DNA of 6,552 nucleotides from an uncultured bacterium. Lineage in GTDB: Bacteria > Actinomycetota > Coriobacteriia > Coriobacteriales > Atopobiaceae. Below, one piece after another: positions 1 through 6,324 of the stretch (position 1 is its first letter; every line of letters begins with the position of its first letter). The notes below the pieces were generated by a model, which searched no databases, was not told where the DNA came from, and saw nothing but the letters and a program-made list of their open reading frames with translations. Both the position numbers and the translations under genes were made by a program. The DNA lies in the NCBI GenBank assembly GCA_905214865.1, contig CAJMNO010000052.1:1-6552 (forward strand), written 5' to 3'.

Positions 1-140
1 GCAGGCTGCTCATAAATTGATGACCGTTCTGCTCATCGCGACTTGACAAAACACAACGGAGACGCATAGGGAGACCTGGCGCGCGCATGGGGCACGGACG
101 GGACGCTCGACGGTGCGGGTGCACACGGGGCGCGGGTGGT
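1..140. other. Left-edge non-coding flank
   Basis: I see no gene here. An 8-bp direct repeat (CTGCTCAT) occurs at 6-13 and 29-36, directly before a perfect -35-like TTGACA at 43-48 on the + strand. The best -10 partner is only CATAGG at 65-70 with 16-bp spacing, a poor match, so a promoter reading into the repeat array is possible but weakly supported. Stop codons interrupt the first bases in several frames, so a gene ending or starting here cannot be shown. Confidence 0.3.
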
Positions 141-192
141 ACGACTTGGGACCCCGGTGCCCGCACGGATTGGGGCCTCGCCGGGGGCAGGG

Positions 193-318
193 TGCTTAGG
201 GATCCCGAAGCGAGAACGAATCTCGGGCTGGGCGTGCTTAGGAATCCCGAGGCGAGAACGTGTCTCGGGTGAAGCATGCTTAGGAATCCCGGGGAGAGAA
301 CGGATTCTGGAGGTCCCG
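193..318 (+). repeat. Three tandem 42-bp repeat units, first orientation
   Basis: Three units begin with TGCTTAGG at 193, 235 and 277, a spacing of exactly 42 bp. Each continues with an (A/G)ATCCCG-type block, a GAGAACG block and a TCTCGGG-like block. The first two units are nearly identical over about 35 bases, and the third diverges toward its end. Units 1 and 2 contain CGAGA and TCTCG arms five bases apart, and unit 2 also has CCCGAG (246-251) and CTCGGG (264-269), so each could form a small hairpin. A weaker related copy, with TTGGGACCCCG at 146, lies 50 bp upstream. Because 42 is a multiple of three, the repeats keep several frames open, which explains the long spurious reading frames here. 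I do not recognise the repeat family. Confidence 0.8.
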
Positions 319-600
319 AACGGTGCACGCCCCGGGAGGATTAAGCATCTGGCGTCGAAACCCGTGCACGCCCCGGCGCGGCTAAGCACCCGATGCGCGA
401 AACCCATGCGGGTACCGGGAGGGCTAAGCACCGGAGCCCCATCACGCGCTCGGACACCGACGGGGTTAGGCACCCCACATCAGCTGCGCCCTTGGGCACC
501 GGTTCTGGGCCGTCTGCGATGCCCGATGGGCGGCGCCGCACCCATAGCCAAGCATCGCGAGCCGGAGGCCATGCGAAGGCAAGCACGATTGGGCATCCCA
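319..600 (-). repeat. Inverted continuation of the 42-bp repeat array
   Basis: From about 320 the same unit appears in reverse orientation: the mark TGCTTAG is now read as CTAAGCA. Marks fitting YTRRGC or close to it lie at 341, 382, 424, 466, 505, 548 and 589, giving steps of 41, 42, 42, 39, 43 and 41 bp. The reverse complement of the 382 unit aligns with the first-orientation units across the TGCTTAG, CCG, GCG, ACG and TCG blocks, so this is true homology and not chance. The units at 323-335 and 364-376 also share GTGCACGCCCCGG. Similarity decays to the right and is uncertain after about 500. Steps that are not multiples of three argue against a repeat-containing protein. The remaining bases to about 730 show only faint echoes of the motif. 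Confidence 0.6.
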
Positions 601-730
601 CCCCTTCCCTCGCGCAGATGCCAAGTTCCCAGCATCCCGCGCGCCTCATGCACCGCACGCACGACCCCGCCATCCCCGCTGGCACCGTCGACTTCTGACG
701 CCGCCTCATGAGTGTCCGTAACGCATAACA

Positions 731-751
731 TCTAAGTCTTATCGACTTAGA
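731..751. promoter_or_regulatory. HAIR-like inverted repeat (candidate HspR operator)
   Basis: TCTAAGTC (731-738) and GACTTAGA (744-751) form a perfect 8-bp inverted repeat with a 5-bp centre. Written in the format of the actinobacterial HspR box (known consensus CTTGAGT-N7-ACTCAAG), it is TCTAAGT-N7-ACTTAGA. Four of seven positions match in each half and all differences are transitions. It overlaps the position where the hsp20 -35 element should lie, which suits a repressor. The regulator is inferred; another heat-shock repressor could use the site. Confidence 0.55.
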
Positions 752-774
752 ATTTCTTCCTTCTCGTGTATAAA
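747..774 (+). promoter_or_regulatory. Candidate hsp20 promoter
   Basis: TATAAA at 769-774 is a good -10 hexamer (five of six). Sixteen bases upstream, TTAGAA at 747-752 is a weak -35 lying inside the right arm of the inverted repeat. Transcription would start near 781 and give a leader of about 77 nt before the hsp20 start codon. The weak -35 embedded in a palindrome is typical of a repressed stress promoter, but no alternative sigma signature was recognised. Confidence 0.45.
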
Positions 775-828
775 GCCACCCCCACAGGGAACATAAGAGA
801 GTGAACCCAAGGGGGTCCAGAAGAAAGG

Positions 829-850
829 GCTCCCAGCACATAGAAGGAGT
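829..850 (+). promoter_or_regulatory. hsp20 ribosome binding site with possible masking hairpin
   Basis: AGAAGGAG at 842-849 lies eight bases before ATG 858 and decides that start over the upstream in-frame GTG at 801, which has no comparable site. GCTCC (829-833) can pair with GGAGT (846-850) around a 12-base loop, which would cover the ribosome binding site. This resembles a simple RNA thermometer, but five base pairs are too few to claim one. Confidence 0.5.
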
Positions 851-857
851 GGTAACG

Positions 858-1286
858 ATGGCAGGCATGGTTCCTTACAGTGACTACGAGAAGGCACTTC
901 GCAGGACTTGGCCGTTCGGCGCTTTCGACGACTTCTTCGCGCCTCTCGCGGCAATCGGGTCTGACGACGCGTTCAAGATGAACGTCGAGGACGCAGGCGA
1001 CAAGTACGTTGTGACGGCGGAGCTCCCAGGCGTCAAGAAGGACGAGGTCGACGTCGAGCTCAACGAGGGCCGCCTCTCGATCTCGGTGGACAAGAAGGAG
1101 TCCGACGAGGAGAAGGGCAAGAACTACCTGCAGAAGGAGACCTCGGAGTGGCAGGCAAGCCGTGGCGTGTACCTGAAGGATGCCGCGACCGCTGGCCTAA
1201 CCGCCAAGCTGGACGGCGGCGTGCTCACGGTCAACGTCCCCAAGCAGGAGGAGAAGAGCAACGTCACCAAGGTCGCAATCGACTAG
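858..1286 (+). CDS. hsp20: Small heat-shock protein, Hsp20/alpha-crystallin family
   Basis: This encodes a 142-residue cytoplasmic ATP-independent holdase, which binds unfolding proteins until ATP-driven chaperones refold them. The order is a short aromatic N-terminal arm (residues 1-35, with YSDY, WPFGAFDDFF), an alpha-crystallin domain (about 36-130) and a short C-terminal extension. Diagnostic stretches are ELPGVKKDEVDVEL (55-68) and AKLDGGVLTVNVPK (116-129), the family's A-x(n)-GVL signature. VAI at 139-141 fits the I/V-x-I motif that docks on a neighbouring dimer during oligomer assembly. The length is normal. ATG 858 was chosen for its AGAAGGAG site; starting at GTG 801 would add 19 basic residues unlike the family. 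It is monocistronic, preceded by a HAIR-like operator and followed by its own terminator, so it is probably heat-induced and unrelated in function to the convergent pilus operon. Confidence 0.95.
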   Translation: MAGMVPYSDYEKALRRTWPFGAFDDFFAPLAAIGSDDAFKMNVEDAGDKYVVTAELPGVKKDEVDVELNEGRLSISVDKKESDEEKGKNYLQKETSEWQASRGVYLKDAATAGLTAKLDGGVLTVNVPKQEEKSNVTKVAID

Positions 1287-1351
1287 CGGTTGTCGAGCGC
1301 AGGCCAGCCTAGGAAGCCACAGCGTAGGCTTCGGTTCAATCGGGTCCATGC

Positions 1352-1388
1352 GGTGCCCCGTCGCGAAGGTGCGGCGGGGCACCCTTTT
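1352..1388 (+). terminator. Rho-independent terminator of hsp20
   Basis: GGTGCCCCGTCGC (1352-1364) pairs with GCGGCGGGGCACC (1371-1383), a 13-bp stem with one G-U pair and a six-base loop, followed by CTTTT (1384-1388). It lies 66 bases after the hsp20 stop. Read on the minus strand, the stem is not followed by a T-run, so it looks unidirectional. No separate terminator for the pilus operon was found between 1389 and 1454. Confidence 0.9.
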
Positions 1389-1454
1389 CATGTCGGGAGA
1401 GGTGCGTCCGAGGGAGGTCAGCCAGGCGAGAGGTGCCGCCCATCCGCCCGCGAC

Positions 1455-2522
1455 CTACCCAAAGTGGCGTCCGGGGTGCTCGGGGTCGCCGCCTCCCGCG
1501 CCGCGCCGCAAGCCGCGCCCGGCCGCACTGCTCCCGGCCGCGCCGCGGGCGCGCCTCTCGCCTGCCCCCTTCTCCCCCGGGACATACGGGTTGCCCGGGA
1601 CGTAGCGTCCCGCCCCGGCTTGCGCGCCCCCGCGAGAAGCGCCGCCGGCCGAGCCATCCGCGCCCCCGTCACCCCTCCGGCGCGCGTGCCGCCGCATCGC
1701 AAGCCCCAGCGCCACGCCCAGCGCAATCGCCAGCCCCAGCAGCGTGAACGGCAGCAGCGTCCGTCGCACCGTGGGGGTGGTGCTCACGTCGCTGTCGGTT
1801 CCCTCGGTCCACCCCCTTGGCAGCTCGCAGCGCTCGGCGTGGACCAGAAGGCGATGCGTGTTGATGCCATAGGGCGTGCAGGTGACCAGCGTCACCAGGT
1901 CCTCTCCGTCCTGTATGCGCAGGCTCTCCGTCTGGTCGGGCAGCACGGTCTCGAGGGAGGTCACGCGGTACGCATGGTCCTCGCCCAACACCTGCAGCAC
2001 AAAGTAGTCACCCACCTGCAGCTGGGCCAGGTCGTCGAAGATCCTGACCGACGGCAGGCCGTTGTGCCCCGCGATCACCGCGTGCGAGGACGGCCCGCCA
2101 TACGGCAACGAGGTCGTGGGCATGTGGCCCGCGCCCCTCTGCAGCACGTCGTCCTCCACGGTGTGGTACACGGGGATCTTCAGGCTGACCTTGGGGATGA
2201 CCAGGGTGCCCATCACACCGTCCCCGGCAACGTCCATCAGGGAGAGGTACTCCTCGTCGGTGGGACGCGAGGCGTTGGGGTCAAAGGGGTCCGTGACCTC
2301 CACCCTGCCGTCCGCGAGCTGCTGGTTGTACTCCAGCGCCCGCCTGCGCTCGGCGTCCAGGTCAACCTTGGGGTCGGACCCATCGGTTGCCGATTCCTGC
2401 GTGACGACGACCTTGGCCTGGTACTGCTTCTGCAGGTAGTCGCTCACATAGGGATAGGCAATCAGCGAGATGCCCACCAGCATCCCAAGTACCTGGAGGA
2501 GGATCCTGAGCTTCTTGTTCAC
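1455..2522 (-). CDS. srtC: Class C (pilin-polymerising) sortase
   Basis: This is a 355-residue membrane transpeptidase that cleaves LPXTG-type signals between Thr and Gly and joins the Thr to a pilin lysine, building the covalent pilus outside the membrane. An N-terminal transmembrane segment (about 7-26) precedes a lid motif DPF (78-80). The sortase barrel follows, with catalytic His153 in IAGHNGLPS, Cys215 in TLVTCTPYG and Arg224 in NTHRLLV, all matching class C patterns. A second transmembrane segment (about 255-275) ends in RRHARRR, so the catalytic domain faces outward. About 75 Gly/Ala/Arg-rich residues then follow to the stop. This tail is unusually long for the family, is low-complexity and includes YVPGNPYVPGE. 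The start is GTG, with AGGAAGG (2530-2536) seven bases upstream. The gene is last in the operon, 91 nt after the pilin, and its substrates are the two upstream products. Confidence 0.95.
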   Translation of the reverse strand: MNKKLRILLQVLGMLVGISLIAYPYVSDYLQKQYQAKVVVTQESATDGSDPKVDLDAERRRALEYNQQLADGRVEVTDPFDPNASRPTDEEYLSLMDVAGDGVMGTLVIPKVSLKIPVYHTVEDDVLQRGAGHMPTTSLPYGGPSSHAVIAGHNGLPSVRIFDDLAQLQVGDYFVLQVLGEDHAYRVTSLETVLPDQTESLRIQDGEDLVTLVTCTPYGINTHRLLVHAERCELPRGWTEGTDSDVSTTPTVRRTLLPFTLLGLAIALGVALGLAMRRHARRRGDGGADGSAGGASRGGAQAGAGRYVPGNPYVPGEKGAGERRARGAAGSSAAGRGLRRGAGGGDPEHPGRHFG

Positions 2523-2543
2523 GGGGCGGCCTTCCTACACGCA

Positions 2544-2598
2544 GGGCGCGGCCGGCTGGCTGCCGACCGCGCCCGTTGGCCCCGCAAGGGGGCTTGCG
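2544..2598 (-). promoter_or_regulatory. Hairpins in the pilin-sortase spacer
   Basis: GGGCGCGG (2544-2551) pairs with CCGCGCCC (2567-2574), continuing past one mismatch with CGGC (2553-2556) and GCCG (2562-2565) around a five-base loop. A second hairpin, CGCAAG (2583-2588) with CTTGCG (2593-2598), lies closer to the pilin stop. Neither is followed by a T-run on the minus strand, so these are not classical terminators. They could pause transcription, protect the pilin mRNA 3' end, or lower sortase expression relative to pilin. The last role is inference. Confidence 0.55.
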
Positions 2599-2613
2599 CG
2601 AGACAGACGTGCA

Positions 2614-3960
2614 CTAGTCCTGCTTGCGTCCGCGCACGATGAGGGCAGCGGTACCGGCAATCACGGCGACGCCCAGGACGGTCATCGCGATGGTGCCAAC
2701 GCCACCGGTGGTGGGCAGCAGGCCGGCGGCCTGGTCCTTGGGGTCGATGATATCGACCGTCTTGTAGGCGTTGTCCCTCGCCTCGACGGAGACGGACTGG
2801 TTCTCGACGAGGCTGTAGCCTGCCGGCGCCTTGGTCTCCTTGAGGGTGTAGGTGCCGGACCCAAGGGCGTAGGCAAAGGTCAGGTTGCCGTCCTTGTCGG
2901 TGGTCTGGGTGTCGAGCACGGTCGTGCCGTCCTTGTCAAGCAGCTGGAACTCTGCGCCCTGAAGGGCGGTCTTGCCGTCCTCGGCGGTCTTGTGGATCTT
3001 GATGCCGGCGTTGGCGACGGTGACGCTGTCGCTCACGGTCTTCTGGGTGGCGTCGTAGCTGTTTGCCGAGAAGAGCAGCGTCGCGGTGTTGGTGCGACCG
3101 TTCTCAATGGGAGCGGTCCCCGTGAGCTTGGCCTGATAGGTGATGCTCACGGTCTGGCCGGCGGAGCTTGCGAGGTACGAGGCCAGGTCGACGCTGATGT
3201 TGCCACCGGTGGAGACGACGGGGTCCGTCGCCGTCCCGTTCACCTTCATCGTGCCGGCGATGTACTCGATGCCGTCGGGGAGCTTGTCCTTCACGAGGAA
3301 GTCGCGGTTGGCAGCGCCGTTGTAGTTGGGAACCACGACGTCGATCTTGTAGAAGACGGTCCCGTTGGTGGAGACACCCGTCTGCGTCTGGGTCTCGTGA
3401 GCCCCGTTCTCGTGGGTGGCAGCACCCTTGAGGATGCTCACGTTGGAGTCCTTGAGCGGAACGATAAGCGCGGTGTCGTAGCCCCAGGTACCGTCAGCGT
3501 TCGCCTTGAGGTTCACGGGAATCAGCGTGTTGGCGTAGACCCTCGACACGTCGTCCGCGTTGGAGACGCTCGCGTAGTACAGGCCGGGATCCAGGTTGGA
3601 GAAGGTCGCCGAGGTGGTGCCGGTGACCTTCTGCGTGGCGACTGCCGTTGCGCTGGTGGAGAAGACCTTCGCAGCAAGGTCGTTGGCAATCGACTTGCGG
3701 CCGGTCTCGTCCGCCTTCTCGTAGTCGTCGACCGTCTTACCGCTTGTGGGGACAATGATCCACGTCTTGTTGAGCGTGTTGTCGGCGTTAACGGTGACGC
3801 TTGCGACCTGGTAGAGGTTGACCGTGTCCCCCTCCTTCAGGTTGCTCACGGTGAGCGACCCGCCCTTAGCATCAAGGGCGAATGCCGCGCTCGGGAGGAG
3901 CGCAACCGCGAGCAGCGCCGCGAATGCCACTGCCACCAGGCTCCTGAGCTTACGAACCAT
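2614..3960 (-). CDS. Major (backbone) pilin, LPTTG-anchored, isopeptide-domain protein
   Basis: This 448-residue secreted protein forms the pilus shaft. A Sec signal peptide (MVRKLRS, hydrophobic to about residue 28, cleavage near AFA/LDA) leads into an N-terminal domain. A fimbrial isopeptide D2-type domain (about 202-300: FYKIDVVVPNYNG, KDKLPDGIEY, NTATLLF) follows. Next is a C-terminal CnaB/SpaA-type domain (about 318-406) with GAEFQLLDKDG and the E-box YTLKETKAPAGY (371-382, Glu375). The sorting signal is LPTTG (415-419), a hydrophobic helix (422-442) and RGRKQD. Lys170 in W-GYDTALIVPLK fits the position of the pilin-motif lysine, though the V-Y-P-K core is altered. The start is ATG 3960, with AAAGGAG (3967-3973) six bases upstream. 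An earlier in-frame ATG at 4038 would place 26 non-signal residues before the signal peptide, so I rejected it. It lies between the adhesin and sortase genes. Confidence 0.93.
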   Translation of the reverse strand: MVRKLRSLVAVAFAALLAVALLPSAAFALDAKGGSLTVSNLKEGDTVNLYQVASVTVNADNTLNKTWIIVPTSGKTVDDYEKADETGRKSIANDLAAKVFSTSATAVATQKVTGTTSATFSNLDPGLYYASVSNADDVSRVYANTLIPVNLKANADGTWGYDTALIVPLKDSNVSILKGAATHENGAHETQTQTGVSTNGTVFYKIDVVVPNYNGAANRDFLVKDKLPDGIEYIAGTMKVNGTATDPVVSTGGNISVDLASYLASSAGQTVSITYQAKLTGTAPIENGRTNTATLLFSANSYDATQKTVSDSVTVANAGIKIHKTAEDGKTALQGAEFQLLDKDGTTVLDTQTTDKDGNLTFAYALGSGTYTLKETKAPAGYSLVENQSVSVEARDNAYKTVDIIDPKDQAAGLLPTTGGVGTIAMTVLGVAVIAGTAALIVRGRKQD

Positions 3961-3966
3961 GTCCTT

Positions 3967-4052
3967 CTCCTTTCCTTCGCTGCTCGCGCAGCAGTTGACC
4001 CCTGCTCTTGGTGCTATCTGCTCCGCCCCAGGTCCCACGTTCCCGGGCGGGG
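3967..4052 (-). promoter_or_regulatory. Adhesin-pilin spacer: hairpins and pilin ribosome binding site
   Basis: The 99-nt spacer carries CTCCGCCC (4021-4028) pairing with GGGCGGGG (4045-4052), an 8-bp stem with one G-U pair and a 16-base loop, seven bases beyond the adhesin stop codon. A smaller stem, CTGCT (3980-3984) with AGCAG (3990-3994), sits just upstream of the pilin ribosome binding site (3967-3973). The large stem lacks a following T-run, so full termination is unlikely. mRNA processing or stabilisation upstream of the highly needed pilin is plausible. Confidence 0.5.
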
Positions 4053-4059
4053 GATGCCG

Positions 4060-6264
4060 TCACTCGTGGTGCCGTACCGCCAGCGCCACGATGCCCGCGA
4101 CCACCGCCACGCCCAGAGCATACAGGGGCACGCTGCCCAGGCCGCCCGTCTGCGGGATCGTCTGCGGGGCGCTCGAGGTGTTGCTGATGGCTATCTGAAA
4201 GTAGCGACCCTGCGGGGACTTGCCGACCTCCGCGCTCTGGGTGCCGTCGGAGAGCGTTGCCGTCTCTCCGTCCACCGTGAGGGTGAGGGAGCCGGGCAGC
4301 TTGTCGTAGCCCGCGGGGACCGAGGTCTCGGTGATGGTGTAGGTGCCGTCCGAGAGGGTCTGGCCCTCGCCGGTGGTCGCGTAGCCGTCCTCCCCCGTGG
4401 TGAGGGTATAGGTCGCGCCGTTGCCCTCGACCGTGAACGTGGCGCCCTGGAGCGGCCTCTGGCTGTCGCCCGTGCCGGTGTACTTGAACACACGCAGGCC
4501 AAACGGCACGTACGTGTTGGTGAGGGCCGCGACACCCGACTGCGCGGTGAGGCCCTTGAGAGAGACCTCGATGCCATCGGGGTTGCTGGAGGTCCAGCTG
4601 TCGGGCGTCTCCTCCGTCACGGTGTAGGCGTGCCCCATGGGGCCCGCGGAGACGGTGACGTCCGCGGTCCAACCGTTCTCGGCGGAGAGGTCAACGGTCT
4701 TGTAATCCTCGCCGTCCCGCCTCACGGTCACGGTCAGCCTCTGGGGCAGGTGCGTGCTGCCCTCCCACGCCTTCGACACCGTGATCTTGGAGGTGGGGAC
4801 GGTGATCGTGGGGGTGTCGTACGAGGCGGACTCGACGTCCGAGACGACCGGGTCGCTGCCGGTCACGGTGGTGACCGTCCTGAACGAGACGGAGCCGTTC
4901 TCGTTGGTGGCGACAACGTGGGCGCCGTCCGTCTCCGCCGCGTTGTCAAACTCCTCCTGGGTGGCATGCACCCTGAAGCTGATGGCGTAGGTCACGCCAT
5001 GCTCCAGCGTCTTTCCCTCGCCCAGGCTCCAGCTGACCCTGCCGTCCGCATCCACGGTCGCCGCGGGGGCGTCCGCCCAGGGCTCGCCGTTCTTGGTGTA
5101 GGCGAACTCCGGGGTGGTCCCGCCCTCGGGCAGGACGTAGCTGACGCTCTTGGACAGGGAGTCCGTGATGGTGACGTCCTGGTAGGCCACGCCCGTCTCG
5201 ATGGTCTGCGCGATGTCGGCGAGAGCCGCGTTGAGCTTCTCGGAGTCGGTCCCGTCGAAGGCGGTGCCGTCGGGGGCGGAGTTGGTCTGCTTGGCGAAGT
5301 CGTGCATGCTGGTCGCGGCGTCCGCGCCGGTGTAGATGGTGTACAGGCCCACGACGTTGCTCGGGCGGGTGTTCGCCGAGGTGACGGCCTGGTCGAAGAA
5401 CCCCTGCAGCGCGCTGGCGGACTGGCTGGCCATGCCGTTGCCCGTCTGCCTCCCATTGACCATCCCGTAGGTGGGCCTGCCATCCGAGAGGAACAGGATG
5501 TAGGTGGGGGTCGTGGTGTCCTTGATCGCGAGCTGCTTCGCCCTGTCCAGGGCCTCCGTCCAGTTGGTGCCGCCGTCGGCGGTGAGGCCGTTCACGAGGG
5601 TCTTGAAGTCATCCGCCTGGCCTCCGTGGTAGTACGCGCTTGGACCGGTGCCCTCGTCCTTGCCCGAGAACGTCTCGAGCGAGAGGCCGATGGTGCTCGA
5701 GCCGTCGCCGATCAGCTGGTCCGCAAGGTCCGAGAGCGCGCTCTTCGCGACGTCGAGACGGGTCACATCCTCATACCTCGTGACTTGCTGGTACCAAGGG
5801 CCGTCGTACTGAACCTGCGAGCCGTCTGCGGCATCATAGGTGTAGTAGTAGCTCCAAATATTCCGCCGGTGCCGGGTGAGAAGGACGTACTCCCCGTCCA
5901 CGAGGCCGTAGGTGGAGCCCGCCTCCCAGTCCCATCGGCTGACCTGCTCCCACTCCGTGACCTCCTGCCTGCTCACAGTCTCGTTCATGGAGCGCGAGGT
6001 GTCGAGCACCACGATCACGTTTGCGCTCGACTTGGACTGGCTCGAGGCGGTCTTGCCCGTGACGCTCAGGGTCACGGTCGCGGTCCCGTCCTCGTTGAGG
6101 GTGGCGGTCTTCTCGTGCTCGGGCTCTCCGAGCGTCGGGGTCTCGGCAAGCGCCGCCACGGGCGACACGGCAAGGCTGGAGAGCATGGCGATGGAGGCCA
6201 TGGTGACGGCGATTCCAGCGAGCCTCTTGGCGGTGGCTGCTGCGGATGAGAGTAGCGGTCTCAT
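4060..6264 (-). CDS. VWA-domain tip pilin/adhesin, IPQTG-anchored
   Basis: This 734-residue surface protein is probably the adhesive tip of the pilus, comparable in layout to RrgA/GBS104-type tip pilins. A signal peptide ends near ALA/ET (residue 40). The von Willebrand A domain (about 80-360) has a complete metal-binding MIDAS: D88-x-S90-x-S92, Thr233 in GGTNWTEAL and Asp261 in FLSDG. An aromatic insert (about 94-168, with WDW and WSYYYTY) follows the first MIDAS strand. An isopeptide-type domain (about 362-475) comes next. Then a CnaB domain (491-586) has candidates K498, E551 and N583, and a second (589-696) has K594, E646 in YTITETSVPAGY and N695. The sorting motif is IPQTG (703-707), followed by a helix and RHHE. 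The start is ATG 6264, with GAGGG at 6271-6275. It is the first gene of the operon. Ligand unknown. Confidence 0.93.
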   Translation of the reverse strand: MRPLLSSAAATAKRLAGIAVTMASIAMLSSLAVSPVAALAETPTLGEPEHEKTATLNEDGTATVTLSVTGKTASSQSKSSANVIVVLDTSRSMNETVSRQEVTEWEQVSRWDWEAGSTYGLVDGEYVLLTRHRRNIWSYYYTYDAADGSQVQYDGPWYQQVTRYEDVTRLDVAKSALSDLADQLIGDGSSTIGLSLETFSGKDEGTGPSAYYHGGQADDFKTLVNGLTADGGTNWTEALDRAKQLAIKDTTTPTYILFLSDGRPTYGMVNGRQTGNGMASQSASALQGFFDQAVTSANTRPSNVVGLYTIYTGADAATSMHDFAKQTNSAPDGTAFDGTDSEKLNAALADIAQTIETGVAYQDVTITDSLSKSVSYVLPEGGTTPEFAYTKNGEPWADAPAATVDADGRVSWSLGEGKTLEHGVTYAISFRVHATQEEFDNAAETDGAHVVATNENGSVSFRTVTTVTGSDPVVSDVESASYDTPTITVPTSKITVSKAWEGSTHLPQRLTVTVRRDGEDYKTVDLSAENGWTADVTVSAGPMGHAYTVTEETPDSWTSSNPDGIEVSLKGLTAQSGVAALTNTYVPFGLRVFKYTGTGDSQRPLQGATFTVEGNGATYTLTTGEDGYATTGEGQTLSDGTYTITETSVPAGYDKLPGSLTLTVDGETATLSDGTQSAEVGKSPQGRYFQIAISNTSSAPQTIPQTGGLGSVPLYALGVAVVAGIVALAVRHHE

Positions 6265-6301
6265 AGGCGGCCCTCGTCTTGGGTGATGACTGACTGAAAA
6301 T

Positions 6302-6324
6302 GGATAACCCCCACATGGTTATCC
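6302..6324. promoter_or_regulatory. Perfect 8-bp inverted repeat in the pilus operon leader
   Basis: GGATAACC (6302-6309) and GGTTATCC (6317-6324) are perfect inverted arms separated by seven bases. On the minus strand the RNA hairpin would be followed by ATTTT, resembling a weak attenuator about 40 nt before the adhesin start codon. Equally, the symmetric 23-bp site just downstream of the likely transcription start could be a repressor operator. The sequence does not decide between the two. Confidence 0.6.

Noticed and set aside
141..600. CRISPR array
   Set aside because: Units are diverged from one another, there is no alternation of an invariant repeat with unrelated spacers, the orientation switches midway, and no cas gene is present.
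801..857. Upstream GTG start for Hsp20
   Set aside because: The extra 19 residues are basic and unlike the family, and the AGAAGGAG site points to ATG 858.
33..868. Long open frames on both strands across the upstream repeat region
   Set aside because: They arise from the G+C-rich 42-bp repeats. They overlap each other and the hsp20 promoter, lack ribosome binding sites, and translate to low-complexity sequence.
3961..4038. Upstream ATG start for the major pilin at 4038
   Set aside because: It would put 26 non-hydrophobic residues before a normal signal peptide, and the AAAGGAG site fits ATG 3960.
2470..6249. A 1259-codon open frame on the + strand antisense to the pilus operon
   Set aside because: It mirrors the G/C third-position bias of the real minus-strand genes, encodes a Val/Gly/Arg/Leu-rich sequence with no domain, and runs straight across gene boundaries.
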